From positions 1 to 64,000 of the forward strand of contig JAUSOD010000076.1 in NCBI GenBank assembly GCA_030656215.1: a stretch of DNA of 64,000 nucleotides, written 5' to 3'. How positions within the stretch are numbered: the first letter of the stretch is position 1; every line of letters starts with the position of its first letter. This stretch comes from Azoarcus sp. Its GTDB lineage: Bacteria; Pseudomonadota; Gammaproteobacteria; Burkholderiales; Rhodocyclaceae. Positions 42,895-51,185 of the stretch are shown one piece after another. The notes below the pieces were generated by a model. That model saw nothing but the letters and a program-made list of their open reading frames with translations. It did not search any database and was not told the DNA's origin. The translations under genes were made by a program, and so were the position numbers.

Positions 42895-43072
42895 GGTGCA
42901 AGGCATCTGATGCGCCTCGTCACTCCGCCGCGGATTGCCGGCCCCCGCAAGGGAAGCATCCGGACTGGTCACCCACATGGTGGCAATCCGGATCGCACAT
43001 TCGATGAACGCGCCGACATCTTGTGCTGTCAGTGCGAGTATAAGCTGCTTGCCCGCCGACCGACACCCCAAC

Positions 43073-43088
43073 TGGGACGATTCTTGCT
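43073..43088 (+). promoter_or_regulatory. sigma-54 promoter of folB
   Basis: TGGGACGATTCTTGCT matches TGGCACG-N4-TTGCW at all but one specified base and has the correct spacing. The start site would be near 43100, about 100 nt before the folB start. It lies in the intergenic region shared with the sigma-54 activator gene. Confidence 0.72.
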
Positions 43089-43198
43089 TGTGCAGCGCAC
43101 CATCCTCACCCTGGCCTGCTTCTCGCTTATTCCACCGTGCGGCGCCTGCCAGTGCAGCATGCCGCGCCCTGGAAACCCTCACGCAGGAGTCCGCCATC

Positions 43199-43711
43199 GT
43201 GCACTCGCCCCAAGCTCTGCAGCGCCTGTCCGTCAGCCCCGCCCCATCGCTGTGGAGCGACGCTCCCCCGTCGATGGACATCATTTTCATCGAAGGCTTC
43301 CGTGGCACCACCGTCATCGGGATCTGCGACGACGAGTTGCACGCCCCGCAACCGGTGCGTATCGACCTTAGCGCAGGCCTGCCACGCAGCCTCGCCTGCA
43401 GCACCGATCGCATCGGCGACACCATCGATTACGGCGCAGTCCGCGCCGCCCTGCGCGAACTCCTGGAAACCCACCGCTTCCAGCTCCTCGAGGCCTTCGC
43501 CGAGGAGATCGCCAAGCTTCTTCTCAGCCGCTTCGGCGCGCATTGGCTGAGGGTCAGGGTCACCAAGCCGGGCAAGTTCGACGACGTGGAAGGGGTCGGC
43601 GTGATCATCGAGCGCTACCGGGCCAGCACCGAGCACCCGGCTCCGCGCCGTGCCGCCGAGGTCCTGCATCTACTGGGTACCGGCCTCATCCCGGACGCCC
43701 GCAACGACTGA
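43199..43711 (+). CDS. folB: dihydroneopterin aldolase (FolB)
   Basis: A 170-residue protein whose last 145 residues are FolB: MDIIFIEGFRGTTVIGICDD, GDTIDYGAVRAALRELLETH, FQLLEAFAEEIAKLLL with the catalytic Glu region, and LRVRVTKPGKF with the Lys. It cleaves dihydroneopterin to 6-hydroxymethyl-dihydropterin. The start is taken as GTG at 43199, with AGGAG 9 bp upstream; the ATG at 43274 opens the conserved domain but has no ribosome site. It is preceded by a sigma-54 promoter, so the pterin supply appears to be co-regulated with the C1 pathway. Confidence 0.85.
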   Translation: MHSPQALQRLSVSPAPSLWSDAPPSMDIIFIEGFRGTTVIGICDDELHAPQPVRIDLSAGLPRSLACSTDRIGDTIDYGAVRAALRELLETHRFQLLEAFAEEIAKLLLSRFGAHWLRVRVTKPGKFDDVEGVGVIIERYRASTEHPAPRRAAEVLHLLGTGLIPDARND

Positions 43712-43742
43712 GGTCCACCCGCACGGACGTCCATCCGCATAA

Positions 43743-43780
43743 CGAAAGAAGCCGAAGACATCCTTCGGCTTCTTTCGTTT
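43743..43780. terminator. bidirectional terminator between folB and fae
   Basis: GAAAGAAGCCGAAG and CTTCGGCTTCTTTC form a 14-bp stem around a short loop, with T-rich stretches on both strands (CTTTCGTTT on the plus strand, CTTTCGTTATG on the minus). It serves the two convergent genes. Confidence 0.88.
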
Positions 43781-43825
43781 GCGCGGGCGGTGGGCCGTCG
43801 ACCACCCGTCCGCCCGCGGCCAGCC

Positions 43826-44335
43826 TCAGTGGGCGGCGAAGGGATGCTCGGCGGTGCGCTTCTTCTCCAGCACCTCGGCCGGAGTCGGCAGACCCGCCAC
43901 CGCGCGCTGGATCGCTTCGCGGGTCGCCTGGTAGTTGTAGTCCTGGATCTTCTTGTCGTCTTCGGCAAGCCAGTGGATGAAGACGCCGACGCACACGAAC
44001 AGGTTGTCGGCCTCACTGATCGGGATCGTGCCGTCTTCCACGCTATCGGCCACCGCCATGGCGACACCACGCTGGGCCGGGCCAAACATCTGCACTGCCT
44101 GCTTGGCGCCCTTGATGGTCACCTTGTTGAACAGCACGGTCGCCGGCTTGGTCAGCAGGTTCGGTGCGACGACGGCCAGCAGCGAGGTGAAGCCGTCCTT
44201 GTTGTTGGTCAGGGCGTTGCTGAACGCGGTCTCGGCGGCGCTCCCGCGGGGCCCGATAAGGAGGTCGATGTGGGCCACCTCATTACCGTCTCCCACCAGC
44301 GATTCGCCTACCATCATACGATCGATCTTTGCCAT
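43826..44335 (-). CDS. fae: formaldehyde-activating enzyme
   Basis: A 169-residue canonical Fae, which condenses formaldehyde with H4MPT to methylene-H4MPT in the cytoplasm. [20 protein letters not shown] carries the conserved active-site His (position 22), followed by [40 protein letters not shown] and [27 protein letters not shown] precedes the start at 44335. Last gene of the large minus-strand operon, 21 bp after the CitG-like gene, and followed by a strong terminator. Confidence 0.95.
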   Translation of the reverse strand: MAKIDRMMVGESLVGDGNEVAHIDLLIGPRGSAAETAFSNALTNNKDGFTSLLAVVAPNLLTKPATVLFNKVTIKGAKQAVQMFGPAQRGVAMAVADSVEDGTIPISEADNLFVCVGVFIHWLAEDDKKIQDYNYQATREAIQRAVAGLPTPAEVLEKKRTAEHPFAAH

Positions 44336-44356
44336 TGCGTTGCGCTCCTTTGAGTT

Positions 44357-45433
44357 TCACCATGCCCTCCGGGGCGGGAGGGTTATCCTTGTATCAGACG
44401 TCGGAAAAAGTCCGATGCCGATATGGTGAATACACATTCCATGCCAGGTCTGGTCCGATGCCATGCCAATCGCGCCCGGACGGATCAGCGCAGCCGCAAA
44501 AAGCGTGCATACGGTGAGATCGGCGCTCGTACCAGGGTTGATTCCGGCGCGCTTGAGCGCTTCGTCCCACTGCGCGAACGCCACCGTCTCGCCCGCGGCC
44601 GGATCGGCCTGCAGGCGTGCGTGCCACTCCGCGGCCTCGGCGGTGACAGTCTGCGCCACCCCCAATCCGAGTTTTCGCACAATGTGTGAATCGGGCCGAC
44701 CGGCAAGGAAACCCAGAAACAGCGTCTGTACCGCAGCGGCCAGGGGTCCGGTCGTCGCGCACAAAGTCGCCAGCCCCTCGTCGAAGATCTCCGCATAGCC
44801 GTCGGCATACTGGCGGGCAACGCTGTCGCGCTCCGCGGCAAGTGCCATGGCGGCACGCAGCGTCACCTCGGGCAGCGCGCTCACGTCCTGGCTCTCGGCA
44901 CGCCCCAGGCCGCCCGGGTTGGCCAGCGCAATGGCACGGTAGGCGGCGCGCGCATCGTCCACATCCAGCGCCGCGAGCACACTGCGCACGGCCATCCTCA
45001 GCGAGACCGGATCACAGCCGGCAAAGCCGTTGTTGCCCGCCGCGGACACGCCGGCTGCAGCATCGCTGGATACCAGCCCGGGTGCCTTGCCCGGAATGTC
45101 GTCACGGACGTCGATCGGCAGGTGCTCGAGCGCGGCGGCCAATGGCGCGCACAGGAGGAGGATGCCCAGGTTGGTGTTGCAGCCCACGGCGGCCCGAGTG
45201 GCTACCACCGCCGCCTCGATGCGCTCGCCCACCGGCCGTCCGCGGGCAAACAGCGGATCGGCGGCGGCCCGGGCGCTGGCGAGAAACTGTGCCGCCTCCA
45301 TCGCGTGGCCGGGCGAGGCGGTGCTCACGTTGCCCGGCTTGCGCACCGCCACATCGAGCCCGCAAGCCCACAGAAAGGCCGCCCGCCCGCGGGCGATGCG
45401 CGCGGAGACGCCGTCCGCGCTCATCAGGCCCAT
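44357..45433 (-). CDS. triphosphoribosyl-dephospho-CoA synthase (CitG/MdcB) family protein
   Basis: A 358-residue all-helical protein of the CitG family: WACGLDVAVRKPGNVSTASP, VGCNTNLGILLLCAPLAAAL, AIALANPGGLGRAESQDV and FLAGRPDSHIVRKLGLGVAQ. CitG itself joins ribose-5-phosphate to dephospho-CoA for citrate or malonate lyase, but no such lyase is nearby. Family members recur in H4MPT gene clusters, where a ribosyl transfer to a cofactor precursor is plausible but untested. The start overlaps the RimK-like gene by 10 bp. Confidence 0.8.
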   Translation of the reverse strand: MGLMSADGVSARIARGRAAFLWACGLDVAVRKPGNVSTASPGHAMEAAQFLASARAAADPLFARGRPVGERIEAAVVATRAAVGCNTNLGILLLCAPLAAALEHLPIDVRDDIPGKAPGLVSSDAAAGVSAAGNNGFAGCDPVSLRMAVRSVLAALDVDDARAAYRAIALANPGGLGRAESQDVSALPEVTLRAAMALAAERDSVARQYADGYAEIFDEGLATLCATTGPLAAAVQTLFLGFLAGRPDSHIVRKLGLGVAQTVTAEAAEWHARLQADPAAGETVAFAQWDEALKRAGINPGTSADLTVCTLFAAALIRPGAIGMASDQTWHGMCIHHIGIGLFPTSDTRITLPPRRAW

Positions 45434-46425
45434 GCCTTGGCCCCCGCCTCGGTGCCGGAACCGCGGGCGAGATCGAGGCCAAGGCCGAGCCGGCGCTGCA
45501 GGAGGTCGTCCACCAGTGCCTGGGCGATGTCGAAATCGGTGACCGATTGCAGGCCGCGCCAGGCGGCCACACCGTTCACCTCGAGCACCTGGGCGCCACC
45601 GGGAGCACTCGCATCGGGGACCAGGTCCACCCCCGCATAATCCATCCCGAGCGCGGCGGCGGCGGCCTCAGCCAGTGCGGCGATGGCCGGGGTCAGGACC
45701 GCCGGCAGGCAGCGGGCGCCTTGTGCGACGTTGCGTACCCAATGCGGGCTCACGCGCTTCATCGCCGCCCGTGCCCGCGCTCCCACCACCAGCACCCGCC
45801 AGTCGAAGCCGGGGCAAGCCGGGTCTTCCGCTTGCGCCACGAAGCGCTGCAGATAGGCGAGCCCGGCGCAGTCCGCCAGATCGGGCAGCGCCACCGGCCG
45901 CCCGTCCACCAGCCCCACCCGCTGCAAACCCTTACCCTGGGAACCGAATAGCGGCTTCAGCACCACGCAGCGGCCGGCGGCGGTCTCGGTCATCACCAGG
46001 CGCCGTGCCTGTGCTTCCGACTCCAGTGCCCAGGCAGGCGGGGTGGCGATGCCGGCGCGGTGGAGCAGGAAGCTGGTCATCGACTTGTCCACGCTGCGTT
46101 CGATCGCGCGGGCGTCGTTGTACACCGGCACCCCCAGTTCGCGCAGCGCATGCAGGATCCCGAGCCGCTTGGTGACCTGTTCCAGGCTGCCGCCTGCAAT
46201 GCCGCGCACGATCGCTGCCAGCGGCAGCTCGCGGCCGAAGCCCGGAATAACGATCCCCGGGCCGGGCCGGGCGGTGTCGAAGCGGCAGTCGGCTAGATCG
46301 GCACAACGTCCCTCGAAGCCGCGCCGTGCGAATGCGCGCCGCAGGCGTGCTGTATGCCAGCCGGTCTCGTCGGTGAGGATGGCGACGCGGGCGCGGCCGG
46401 CGGCGGTCGGCGTGCTCATTGGCAT
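45424..46425 (-). CDS. RimK-type ATP-grasp ligase
   Basis: A 333-residue ATP-grasp ligase of the RimK/MptN group. DETGWHTARLRRAFARRGFE at the start, PVYNDARAIERSVDKSMTSF, CVVLKPLFGSQGKGLQRV (ATP-binding glycine loop), FDWRVLVVGARARAAMKRVS and DYAGVDLVPD...VLEVNGVAAWRGLQ with the metal-binding Glu and Asn. Such enzymes add glutamate to a carboxylate. Here it could glutamylate H4MPT or extend the polyglutamate of methylofuran. GGAGGAGG precedes the ATG at 46425, 3 bp after the mch stop. Confidence 0.82.
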   Translation of the reverse strand: MPMSTPTAAGRARVAILTDETGWHTARLRRAFARRGFEGRCADLADCRFDTARPGPGIVIPGFGRELPLAAIVRGIAGGSLEQVTKRLGILHALRELGVPVYNDARAIERSVDKSMTSFLLHRAGIATPPAWALESEAQARRLVMTETAAGRCVVLKPLFGSQGKGLQRVGLVDGRPVALPDLADCAGLAYLQRFVAQAEDPACPGFDWRVLVVGARARAAMKRVSPHWVRNVAQGARCLPAVLTPAIAALAEAAAAALGMDYAGVDLVPDASAPGGAQVLEVNGVAAWRGLQSVTDFDIAQALVDDLLQRRLGLGLDLARGSGTEAGAKAWA

Positions 46426-46427
46426 AG

Positions 46428-47456
46428 TCAGGCCTCCTCCAGCCACAGTGAGCACAACAGCGCGAGGTCGGTCTTGCCGGCGTGCCACGTCCGCCCGCTG
46501 GCAAGGCTGCTCACCCACACCTCGGCCGGGGCGAACAGCGCCGGGTCGATCTTGTAGAAGTCGTAGTCGTAGTCGCGGAAGATGTCGGTGAAGGAGCGCC
46601 CGTAGTCACGCGCGGTGTCCGACGGCAGGCGGCGCGCGAGCTCACGCGCGGCCTCGCCGTCGCCCGCCACGGTGAGATGTACCTGGCCACCGTAGAGGAT
46701 CGCGTCGTTGGTGCGCCCCATGGCCACTCCCCCGTCGGGACTGGGGGCCGGCAGGGGCGCGCGAGCGCTGCCGCCGACGATGTCGCCGAGCGCGAAGCCC
46801 AGTTCGTGCGCCTTGTGCAGGGCCACTTCGAGCACCCGTGCCACGACCTGGGTGGTCCCGGCGAGACTGCTGGTGGGGGTCAGGATGAGGGTGAGCTGCG
46901 CCGGTTCGAGGCCGCAGTCGCGCAGGATTTTGTCGATCACCACCGGCGGCGGCGCCCGATCCACCTCGAGCACGAGCACCGCGCCGCGCTCGGCCCGGTC
47001 GCGGTAGCCCAGTTCGTCGAACAGCGGTTCGCGCCCGGCCAGCGCCCGTGCCGGGCCGGAGCCGAGAGAGAAGAACTTCTTCCCGCCCGCCTCCTCCTTG
47101 CTTGCTGCCAGGCTCCAGCCCGCATACTGGCTGGCAAGACAGGCGAGCACCGGTTGCGCGCTCGCCACCTCCAGCCAGGTCGGCCACGCCGCCCCCGGAT
47201 CCGCCGTAGCCAAGCGCACCCGGCCGAGCCCACCCATGCAGATCTCGCCAATCGCGAGCCCCGCCGCGATGCTGCCTGACACACCGATGCCCCCGTCGAC
47301 CACGGTCACCCCGTTGTCCAGGCGCTCCACCCCCAGCCGCAACTCGGCGGCGCGCGCAAGGAGGTCGGCAACCAAGGGCGCAGCGAGGTCATTGACACTC
47401 AAGCACATGCTGTCCGGCGACACCGGGTTCGGGGGAAACAGTGCAGCTTGATTCAT
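46428..47456 (-). CDS. mch: methenyl-H4MPT cyclohydrolase
   Basis: A 342-residue enzyme interconverting methenyl- and formyl-H4MPT. Family segments: CLSVNDLAAPLVADLLARAA, NGVTVVDGGIGVSGSIAAGL, GEICMGGLGRVRLATADPG, SLGSGPARALAGRE, GRTNDAILYGGQVHLTV and KIDPALFAPAEVWVSSLASG. GGAG 7 bp upstream supports the start at 47456, giving a 68-bp overlap with the preceding ATP-grasp gene; an internal ATG at 47408 would shorten this. Confidence 0.93.
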   Translation of the reverse strand: MNQAALFPPNPVSPDSMCLSVNDLAAPLVADLLARAAELRLGVERLDNGVTVVDGGIGVSGSIAAGLAIGEICMGGLGRVRLATADPGAAWPTWLEVASAQPVLACLASQYAGWSLAASKEEAGGKKFFSLGSGPARALAGREPLFDELGYRDRAERGAVLVLEVDRAPPPVVIDKILRDCGLEPAQLTLILTPTSSLAGTTQVVARVLEVALHKAHELGFALGDIVGGSARAPLPAPSPDGGVAMGRTNDAILYGGQVHLTVAGDGEAARELARRLPSDTARDYGRSFTDIFRDYDYDFYKIDPALFAPAEVWVSSLASGRTWHAGKTDLALLCSLWLEEA

Positions 47457-48678
47457 CGTATTGCTCCAGCAAGAAAGGAATCTGTCGCCGGCGCTGCCGG
47501 AGCAGCGCCTGAACTTCGGTTTCGGTCCCGCCCGCAGCCGACACCGTGCATAGCGGCGCTGCGGGCGGGACGCTGCTTCCGTGCTGCGGCAGATCGTGAC
47601 ACCAGGGCCAACGCGCGAGTGCCGCGGCCGCGGTGGCGTCGATACGATGGTGTTCGCGTGCGAAAACCACTTCGACGCCCCGCACCGTCGACGCTCGAGC
47701 CACCTGCCCGACGCTCACGACGGCGCCGTTTCCATCCCCGGCACCGGCCAGCAGGCGTCCGTCCAGGCTCGCTGCGAGGTGGGCACGGATCAGCCCCCCG
47801 GGCAGCGCGTCCGGGTACAGCGCGATGCTCGCCGGCGGGCGCGGGTTGAGTTCGAGCACCGCGAGACGCTTGCCGTCGAGGAGAAGATCAAGACCGTTGA
47901 GCCCGCGCAGCCCGAAGTCCGCAGTCAGCGCATCGACGATGCCGTGGAGTGCATCGCGCACGACCGGCGGCACCGGCACCGGGCCGATGCAGCCGCGAAA
48001 GACGAAGGGCTGGCGGCCCAGGTGGCGCACGATCTGGCGGTTGACGCCGAGCACCCGGCTACTCCGCCCGTCGGCGAGAAACAGCACCGACATCGGTCGG
48101 CCAGGCGTCAGGCGCTGGTAGTGGATACCTCCATTACCAACGTCGGCGTCGGAGTTGCAGTGGGAATCAGAGTCGGACGGGCTCCCGCCCGCCCCCGGCA
48201 GCACACCGTGCTCGACCGGACTCACCTCCCGACCGCCACTGCTGTACGCGTTCTTGCGCAACCAACCAGCCGCGGCCAATGGCGGCGCGAAACGGGTTGC
48301 GGGATGGGGGATGCCCAGCGCAGCGAGACGGCTGAAGAAGTTCGCCGGATCGCGCACTGCAGCCACGACCTCGGCCGCGTTGCCGATCAACGGCAGCAGC
48401 CGGGCACCGGCCGCAAGCAGGCCGATATCGGCTTCGAAACCGCTACCGGCGATCCACCCCGAAGCGCCCTGTGCGCGCAGGCTGCGCAAGGCCGCAAACA
48501 GGGTATCGCCGTCGATGGCAAGCCGTTCGGGATCGCCGATCGGCAACCATGCTTCGGCCGCGCGACGGGTATCCGCGTCACCGAAGAGATCCAGTGCCGC
48601 CGCGCGAAAGCCGCCATCCCTGGCCGCTTCGACCAGCATCCGCGCCGACAGTCCAGCGAGCGCGAGCAGTTGGGACAC
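47389..48678 (-). CDS. ATP-grasp protein of the C1 operon
   Basis: A 429-residue protein with a diverged ATP-grasp domain. LLALAGLSARMLVEAARDGG at the start, ASGWIAGSGFEADIGLLAAG, AGWLRKNAYSSGGREVSPVE, a low-complexity Ser/Asp/Asn insert (GGSPSDSDSHCNSDADVGNG), YQRLTPGRPMSVLFLADGRS and LNGLDLLLDGKRLAVLELNP with the metal-binding residues. Homologues are found only with H4MPT genes; the reaction is not known. The C-terminal 70 residues resemble nothing I know and overlap mch by 68 bp. It is 36 bp downstream of mtdB. Confidence 0.78.
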   Translation of the reverse strand: MSQLLALAGLSARMLVEAARDGGFRAAALDLFGDADTRRAAEAWLPIGDPERLAIDGDTLFAALRSLRAQGASGWIAGSGFEADIGLLAAGARLLPLIGNAAEVVAAVRDPANFFSRLAALGIPHPATRFAPPLAAAGWLRKNAYSSGGREVSPVEHGVLPGAGGSPSDSDSHCNSDADVGNGGIHYQRLTPGRPMSVLFLADGRSSRVLGVNRQIVRHLGRQPFVFRGCIGPVPVPPVVRDALHGIVDALTADFGLRGLNGLDLLLDGKRLAVLELNPRPPASIALYPDALPGGLIRAHLAASLDGRLLAGAGDGNGAVVSVGQVARASTVRGVEVVFAREHHRIDATAAAALARWPWCHDLPQHGSSVPPAAPLCTVSAAGGTETEVQALLRQRRRQIPFLLEQYDESSCTVSPEPGVAGQHVLECQ

Positions 48679-48714
48679 GGGCGTCGCCTCGATGCGTCGG
48701 GGCTGCGCCCGGGT

Positions 48715-49632
48715 TCAGGCGGTCGCGGCCGATTTCTCGGCCACGACCTCGCGCGCCATGGCGAAGGCCTCGCGAAATCCGAGGTAGAGCGGCTTGTCGG
48801 CGCCACGCATGGCGGCCAGCAGGCGGTGCTCGACCTGGTACTTGACGTTGCCCACGGCCAGCGCGCCAATGCCCACCGCACGCCCCTCGGGCAGCGCCTT
48901 GCCGTCGTCCATTACGCCGACCCCGGCTATGCCCTCCGGCGGCACCGCATTGACGTCGGCCGCCACCAGCAGGCGCGTCGCACTCGCGCGGTCCTCGGCA
49001 CTCACCACCTGGACCCCCGCCGCTGCGGTGGCGAGCACCACGTCGGCCCCGGCCAGCGCCGCCCGGCGCGCTGCCGGACTAATCGTGTCCACCCCCTGCA
49101 GTGCGCAATCGAAGCGGGTGCCTGTCGCCCGCGCGGCCTCCTCGGCAATCGCCAGTTCGCGGTGGTGCCCCAGCGCCACTTGCGCCCCGAGGCCGGCCAC
49201 GAGCACGCCGGCAATGCGCCCCACGGTACCGGCGCCGCCCAGGATCAGAACCCGCTTGCCCGCGAGGTCGGTGCCATGCACGCGCAGCAACTGCTGCTCG
49301 ACGCAGGCTACCAGGGCCGCCGCGGTAGTGTAGGAGCCGCTCGGATCGGCCATCACCGACACCTGGAAGGGCGGCACCATGGCTTCGCGGGCAGTGTCCA
49401 GCATGTCCGCTGCGAGCAAGACGTCGCGCCCACCGATGAAGATCGCGGTCGCCTTCACCCCCTTGGGACCGCGGGAGAAGATCGCGTCCTGGGTCAGCCC
49501 GCGGATCTGCGCGCCCGCCACTTCGCAATACGGCACCACGACCTGGTAGCCAGCATCGACCGCCATGTTGATGTCGAACGGGCTCATCTGCTTGCCGGGG
49601 GTGAACATGTGAAGGATGTATTGGCGGTCCAT
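48715..49632 (-). CDS. mtdB: NAD(P)-dependent methylene-H4MPT dehydrogenase
   Basis: A 305-residue dehydrogenase oxidising methylene-H4MPT to methenyl-H4MPT. It begins MDRQYILHMFTPGKQMSPFD, with DAGYQVVVPYCEVAGAQIRG, GPKGVKATAIFIGGRD, the Rossmann loop VLILGGAGTVGRIAGVLVAG, and AADVNAVPPEGIAGVGVMDD. This matches MtdB. The start at 49632 is preferred over 49638 because AAAGGA then lies 7 bp upstream. The 107-bp gap to the RFAP-synthase gene contains no promoter I can support. Confidence 0.93.
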   Translation of the reverse strand: MDRQYILHMFTPGKQMSPFDINMAVDAGYQVVVPYCEVAGAQIRGLTQDAIFSRGPKGVKATAIFIGGRDVLLAADMLDTAREAMVPPFQVSVMADPSGSYTTAAALVACVEQQLLRVHGTDLAGKRVLILGGAGTVGRIAGVLVAGLGAQVALGHHRELAIAEEAARATGTRFDCALQGVDTISPAARRAALAGADVVLATAAAGVQVVSAEDRASATRLLVAADVNAVPPEGIAGVGVMDDGKALPEGRAVGIGALAVGNVKYQVEHRLLAAMRGADKPLYLGFREAFAMAREVVAEKSAATA

Positions 49633-49739
49633 GGACATATCCTTTGACTTGGTCCCTTGAGTCGGTCCCCTGAGTCGGTCGCAAGAGGAAATAAATGAAA
49701 ATTCAAAAAAAGGAGGCCGGAGGCGGGCTCGTGCCCGTC

Positions 49740-50771
49740 TCAACGGCCATCCAAGGGAGGAAAATCTTCGTTGCTTACCCGGGCGCCGTGGTTACGCCCA
49801 CTCACCACCAGCAACCGCAGCGCCGGATTCACCGCGCCGGCAGCGCGCGCAGCAAGAATCACCTCGGCGGCCCGCGCGGCCGACGGCAGGATGGCAAAGC
49901 CGGTCGGCCCCCACGAACTCTGGCCGATACCGGCGCAATAGCGGGGGCGGATCCACTCCAGCACCCGCGCGACGTCCGCACTGGTGTACATCGAGCCGCC
50001 CTGGGCCGGCGCAAAGTACTCACCAATCAATTGCTGTACGGTGGACACCCCTGCGGCGAACGGCTCGAAGTCGGCCTCGAGCGCCGCCGGCAGCACCCGC
50101 ATCAGCACCTGGTGACAAAGCGCTGCCGCCAGCGCCTGCGGAAAGGGCGGCAGACTGCCCATGGCACAACGCTCGGCCGCGCCATGGAGGCCGTCGATGC
50201 GCTCATCGAGCACCAGCAGCACGCGCCACTCGGCCGGGAAGGCGGTACGCGCCAGTAGCGGCGCCGCCATGCCGTCCGGCCCGGGTCCGCCGTCGAGGAG
50301 AAAGCCACCGCGCTCGAAGCCGGCGATGCCCACCCCGGAGCGCTCACCGCGACCGAGCAGCGCAGCGATCCGCCGGGTGTCCAGGTCCAGTCCATGGAGG
50401 CTGGCAAAAGCCCGTCCGAGGGCAAGCGCCAACTGGGTGCCGGAGCCGAACCCGGCATGGGCCGGCGGAGCGCTGTGCACCGTCACGCGCAAGGGTCGGA
50501 GCGCTCCGGTTTCACGCTGCAGCGTGGCGAGATGACGACCCAGTCGCTCCCGCACGGCCTCACCCTGACCTGCGACGACCGCGTTGGCGCTGGCCGCAGC
50601 CAGGTGCAGACGGGTATTCATGCCGTCGATCACGAGGCCAAGACTGGCGAACTTGCGCCCGAGGCTGGCGCTGGGATCGAGAAACCCGAGATGCAGCCGC
50701 GCCGGAGCCTCCACCAGCGCGGGCATGAGCAAAGAAGACACGTTAGCGATCGGAGCCGGGGAAGTGATCAT
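49740..50771 (-). CDS. beta-ribofuranosylaminobenzene 5'-phosphate synthase
   Basis: A 343-residue GHMP-kinase-fold enzyme condensing p-aminobenzoate with PRPP, the committed step of H4MPT synthesis. LVEAPARLHLGFLDPSASLG, VTVHSAPPAHAGFGSGTQLA (the glycine-rich phosphate loop), LALGRAFASLHGL, GVGIAGFERGGFLLDGG and IGQSSWGPTGFAILPSA are typical. First gene of the operon ending with fae. The start at 50771 is a choice among 50852, 50771 and 50726; the first would lie nearly on the predicted start of transcription. The substrate comes from PabBC (17601-19535). Confidence 0.9.
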   Translation of the reverse strand: MITSPAPIANVSSLLMPALVEAPARLHLGFLDPSASLGRKFASLGLVIDGMNTRLHLAAASANAVVAGQGEAVRERLGRHLATLQRETGALRPLRVTVHSAPPAHAGFGSGTQLALALGRAFASLHGLDLDTRRIAALLGRGERSGVGIAGFERGGFLLDGGPGPDGMAAPLLARTAFPAEWRVLLVLDERIDGLHGAAERCAMGSLPPFPQALAAALCHQVLMRVLPAALEADFEPFAAGVSTVQQLIGEYFAPAQGGSMYTSADVARVLEWIRPRYCAGIGQSSWGPTGFAILPSAARAAEVILAARAAGAVNPALRLLVVSGRNHGARVSNEDFPPLDGR

Positions 50772-50853
50772 GGGTTCGCGAAGTCCTGAAAGGCTGGATG
50801 TCGTGCTGTCTGCAGATCCTCCAGCGACAGCCGACGCGTATTGACTAGCCATG

Positions 50854-50869
50854 AGCAAGGTCCATTCCA
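50854..50869 (-). promoter_or_regulatory. candidate sigma-54 promoter of the RFAP-mtdB-mch-fae operon
   Basis: The minus strand reads TGGAATGGACCTTGCT: the GG and GC pairs, TTGCT and spacing agree with the consensus, while the inner CAC of the -24 box is AAT. The start site would be near 50842, about 70 nt before the ATG at 50771. Confidence 0.5.
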
Positions 50870-50924
50870 CACCGCCGATCGGCCCGTTGGCGACACTCCC
50901 GCAACACACGCACGCTCGCCGCAG

Positions 50925-50948
50925 AACAGAGTGTCACCGTGGTTGTCA
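50925..50948. promoter_or_regulatory. AACAGAGTGTCA and TTGTCAC sites before the third C1 operon
   Basis: AACAGAGTGTCAC is identical over 12 bases to the site at 25041-25052, and a second half-site TTGTCA follows at 50943. They lie 56-80 bp upstream of the sigma-54-like element. The remaining gap to 51185 shows the GACACGGTAC string at 50988-50997 and no gene. Confidence 0.4.
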
Positions 50949-51185
50949 CGCAATGCAGGACAGCCTGCTCCACCCGGGCTCAAGTCAGACACGGTACTGA
51001 GCGCTGCCGACCGCAAATACGTTACGTGCGCCGCCAGCGGGGGTGACTCGGGCATCTTCTCCGACTGCATGCCGATGGAGCTTGACCGCCCCGAGTGCCT
51101 GACTGAAAAGGAGCCTGTCGCGCTGGTCTACAATAGAAATCACACGCCGCGCTGGCCACCACCGCTGTGCCGACGGAGCCCGACC

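Noticed and set aside
45424-46425. Ribosomal protein S6 modification enzyme (true RimK)
   Set aside because: Sequence is RimK-like in fold only, and the operon context is entirely C1-cofactor genes, so a role in cofactor glutamylation is more likely.
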